From: Fen-999 sp964530115
Lineage (GTDB): Bacteria; Pseudomonadota; Gammaproteobacteria; Burkholderiales; Rhodocyclaceae
Assembly: GCA_964530115.1 (NCBI GenBank)
Contig: CAZGYD010000169.1
Location: 1 to 32,313 of the forward strand
Length of the DNA stretch: 32,313 nucleotides
Direction: 5' to 3'
In this document: one piece after another, positions 30,234 to 32,313 of the stretch
How positions within the stretch are numbered: position 1 is the stretch's first letter
How the letters are laid out: each line of letters opens with the position of its first letter
Made by a program: the position numbers and the translations under genes
The notes under the pieces: generated by a model
Database searches by the model: none
What the model saw: the letters and a program-made list of their open reading frames with translations, nothing else
Told to the model about the DNA's origin: nothing

Positions 30234-31120
30234 GGTAGCTGCTCCCGGGACAGAAGAAAGATCTTGCCCTCGGCGCTGGGCGTATCGACCCAGGTGAAAG
30301 CGATGTCGGGAAAGGCGGCCTCGACGAGGTCGGCATTGTGGCCGATTTCGACGAAGAGCAGGCCATGGTCCGTGAGGTGATCGGCAGCCGCGTCGAGCAG
30401 CCGGCGTACGAAGTCGAGACCGTCTTCACCCGAACCCAGCGCCAGCGCCGGCTCATGGCGATATTCGGCGGGGAGGTTTGCCATCGATTGGGCCGTGACG
30501 TAGGGCGGGTTGCAGACGATGAGGTCGTAGCGGCAGCCCGGAAGGCCGCTGAAGAGATCGGACTCGACGAGGCGGATGCGATGCTGCAGGCCGTAGTCTG
30601 AGACGTTGCGCTCCGCCACCGCGAGGGCATCGCGGGAGATGTCTGCGGCATCGATCGCCGCTTCGGGAAAAGCTTCGGCCATCAGGATCGCGAGGCAGCC
30701 GGAGCCGGTGCAAAGATCGAGCGCTTCCCGGACGGCCGATGGGTCGGTGACCCAGGGCGACAGATTCTCCGCGAGCAGTTCGCCGAAATACGAGCGGGGA
30801 ACGATTACGCGGGGATCGACATGGAAGCGATGCCCGGCGAGCCAGGCTTCGCCCAGCAGGTAGGCCGCCGGCAGGCGGCGGACGATCCGCTGTTCGAGGA
30901 TGGCGAGCAGCGCCAGACGTTCGTCACGGAGCAGCCGGGCATCGAGGAAGGAATCGAGCCGGTCGTGGGGCAGATGCAGGGTCGAGAGGATCAGCCAGGC
31001 CGCTTCGTCGAAAGCGTTGGTCGTGCCGTGGCCGAAGTGCAGGCCGGCCTCGGTGAACCGGCTGACGGCCCAGCGCAGCCAGTCGCGTACGGTGACGAGT
31101 TCATCGACGATCGCACTCAT
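30230..31120 (-). CDS. prmB: ribosomal protein L3 N5-glutamine methyltransferase
   Basis: 296 residues. PrmB methylates a glutamine of ribosomal protein L3. The SAM motif is LDLCTGSGCLAILMA and the catalytic NPPY motif is IVCNPPYVTAQ; the N-terminal helical part FGHGTTNAFDEAAWLIL is typical of PrmB rather than PrmC. ATG 31120 overlaps the dapE stop (ATGA), and its own stop overlaps the DsrE-like gene; the upstream open frame is a dapE shadow. Confidence 0.93.
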   Translation of the reverse strand: MSAIVDELVTVRDWLRWAVSRFTEAGLHFGHGTTNAFDEAAWLILSTLHLPHDRLDSFLDARLLRDERLALLAILEQRIVRRLPAAYLLGEAWLAGHRFHVDPRVIVPRSYFGELLAENLSPWVTDPSAVREALDLCTGSGCLAILMAEAFPEAAIDAADISRDALAVAERNVSDYGLQHRIRLVESDLFSGLPGCRYDLIVCNPPYVTAQSMANLPAEYRHEPALALGSGEDGLDFVRRLLDAAADHLTDHGLLFVEIGHNADLVEAAFPDIAFTWVDTPSAEGKIFLLSREQLP

Positions 31121-32250
31121 CGGCCGAGCAGACGTTCGAGGGTACCGAGATAGATCGCCGTGAGCGGCTCGATGTCGGCGAGCGCGACGTGCTCGTCGAT
31201 CTTGTGGATGCTTGCGTTCACGGGGCCGAGTTCCACGACCTCGGGGCAGATCTCGGCGATGAAGCGGCCGTCGGAGGTGCCGCCGCTGGTCGACAGCTCC
31301 GGGACGATGCCGGTGACCTCGCGGATCGCCTCGGAGAGCGCCGCGACCAGGGCACCGCGCGGCGTGACGAAGGGGCGGCCACCGATCGTCCAATGGATGT
31401 CGTATTCGAGCCCGTGACGGTCGAGCAGCCGATGGACGCGGTCCTGGAGACTTTCGACGCTGCTCGCGGTCGAGAAGCGGAAGTTGAACAGCACCTCCAG
31501 CGTTCCCGGCACGACGTTGGTTGCGCCCGTGCCGGCGTGGATGTTGGAGATCTGGAAGCTGGTCGGCGGGAAGAATTCGTTGCCCTCGTCCCAACGGGCC
31601 GCCGAGAGCTCGGCGAGCGCCGGGGCGGCCAGATGGATCGGGTTCCGGACCTTTTCAGGATAGGCGACGTGGCCCTGCAAGCCCTTGACGACGAGCCGCG
31701 CCGACAGCGAGCCGCGGCGGCCATTCTTGATCGTGTCGCCGAGGCGGGCCACCGAGGTCGGCTCGCCGACGATGCAGTAGTCGATCGTCTCGCCGCGCGC
31801 CTTGAGCGCCTCCACGACACGCACGGTGCCGTCGGTGGCGTCGCCTTCTTCGTCCGAGGTCAGAAGCAGCGCGATCGATCCCCGATGGTCGGGGCGGGTG
31901 GCGACGAAGCGCTCGACAGCCACCACGAAGGCCGCGAGCGAGGTCTTCATGTCCGCGGCGCCGCGACCGTAGAGCCGGCCGTCACGTTCGCTCGGCAGGA
32001 AAGGATCGCTGCACCATTGATCGACCGGCCCCGGCGGCACGACATCGGTATGGCCGGCGAGGCAGACGAGCGGCCGCGCCGTGCCGCGCCTCGCGCCACT
32101 CGGTTTCACGATAGAGCGCCTCGACGGCAACGGCGTCTCGAACCTGTGGGCGAGGCGCGCGGCGAGGAGTTCCAGGCAGCCGGCATCGTCCGGCGTGACC
32201 GAGCGGCGGGCGATCAACTGGCGCGCGAGGTCGAGCGGCGGCGTCGCCAC
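31117..32250 (-). CDS. dapE: succinyl-diaminopimelate desuccinylase, with an internal inverted segment
   Basis: 377 residues, the normal length. DapE hydrolyses N-succinyl-L,L-diaminopimelate in lysine and peptidoglycan synthesis. Zinc and catalytic residues look intact: AGHTDVVPPGP, GRGAADMKTS, TSDEEGDATDGT, GEPTSV, SGGTSDGRF and the late SIHKIDEHV. Residues about 35-52, however, read RFETPLPSRRSIVKPSG, unlike DapE. The opposite strand of exactly this stretch encodes GFTIERLDGNGVSNLWAR, the expected DapE sequence. A GTG start at 32250 is 4 bases after the upstream gene's stop. It is first of dapE-prmB-dsrE-tauE as seen here. Activity of the form in this sequence is doubtful. Confidence 0.9.
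   Translation of the reverse strand: MATPPLDLARQLIARRSVTPDDAGCLELLAARLAHRFETPLPSRRSIVKPSGARRGTARPLVCLAGHTDVVPPGPVDQWCSDPFLPSERDGRLYGRGAADMKTSLAAFVVAVERFVATRPDHRGSIALLLTSDEEGDATDGTVRVVEALKARGETIDYCIVGEPTSVARLGDTIKNGRRGSLSARLVVKGLQGHVAYPEKVRNPIHLAAPALAELSAARWDEGNEFFPPTSFQISNIHAGTGATNVVPGTLEVLFNFRFSTASSVESLQDRVHRLLDRHGLEYDIHWTIGGRPFVTPRGALVAALSEAIREVTGIVPELSTSGGTSDGRFIAEICPEVVELGPVNASIHKIDEHVALADIEPLTAIYLGTLERLLGR
32085..32159. repeat. 10-bp inverted repeats flanking a 55-bp segment in dapE
   Basis: CGCGCCTCGC at 32085-32094 and its exact complement GCGAGGCGCG at 32150-32159 bound 32095-32149. Flipping the bounded segment restores a normal DapE without changing frame or length. A partial third copy of the repeat (GCGCCTCG) lies inside, near 32116. 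Confidence 0.85.
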
Positions 32251-32254
32251 GGCG

Positions 32255-32313
32255 TCAGACGTGCGGCTTCAGCGTGAATTCCGCGCACGAGTCCCCTGTT
32301 GCCCCGGCCTCGG
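32255..32313 (-). CDS. C-terminal end of an unidentified gene
   Basis: A minus-strand frame enters from outside the window and ends with DSCAEFTLKPHV and TGA at 32255-32257, 4 bases before the dapE start. Close spacing to dapE suggests an operon. Too little is present to name a family. Confidence 0.35.
   Translation of the reverse strand, partial: EAGATGDSCAEFTLKPHV

Noticed and set aside
1..32313. CRISPR array or phage/defence island.
   Set aside because: No regularly spaced direct repeats, no cas or phage genes. The 28-bp repeats are kilobases apart and lie partly in genes.

Overview
The window is a GC-rich, densely coded chromosomal segment, most likely from a betaproteobacterium of the Rhodocyclales/Nitrosomonadales type. 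This rests on the hpnC-hpnD-hpnE squalene operon, the tig-clpP-clpX-lon block, a Pat/YfiQ-type acetyltransferase, and a YqeB/molybdate/ModE locus. I see no integrase, transposase, phage gene or CRISPR array. No gap between genes exceeds about 260 bp.

Layout. 1-5.7 kb: the 3' end of a phosphofructokinase; a folE-like/thioredoxin pair; an orphan ParA; a small unknown gene; a large Pat-like acyl-CoA synthetase/acetyltransferase. 5.8-11.1 kb: a SAM methyltransferase; glycerate 2-kinase and selU on the minus strand, head to head with selD; then tesA head to head with an orphan ABC ATPase. 11.1-14.0 kb: hpnCDE. 14.1-20.0 kb: tRNA-Leu, tig, clpP, clpX, and lon with its own sigma-32 type promoter. 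20.1-21.4 kb: tRNA-Pro, tRNA-Arg, a PilZ gene and tRNA-His. 21.5-25.6 kb: a GDCCVxC protein coupled to a HTH-only ModE, facing a modA-modB-modC-yqeB operon with a ModE-type operator. 25.7-28.9 kb: a fluoride riboswitch followed by DUF190, a CPA2 antiporter, a universal stress protein and an MFS transporter, all start/stop coupled. 28.9-32.3 kb: TauE/SafE, a periplasmic DsrE-like protein, prmB and dapE.

Themes. Selenium and molybdenum recur. selD supplies selenophosphate to selU for tRNA selenouridine. yqeB, a marker of selenium-dependent molybdenum hydroxylases, is the last gene of the molybdate transporter operon. The GDCCVxC family includes selenoproteins elsewhere.

Three things stand out. 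First, a 28-bp sequence recurs about nine times, nearly always in the sense direction of the local gene, at gene ends, in leaders, and inside coding sequence in three reading frames. Second, dapE carries a 55-bp segment that reads as an inversion between 10-bp inverted repeats; flipping it back in silico gives a normal DapE. Third, the fluoride-riboswitch operon has no crcB, and its likely exporter is a CPA2 antiporter.
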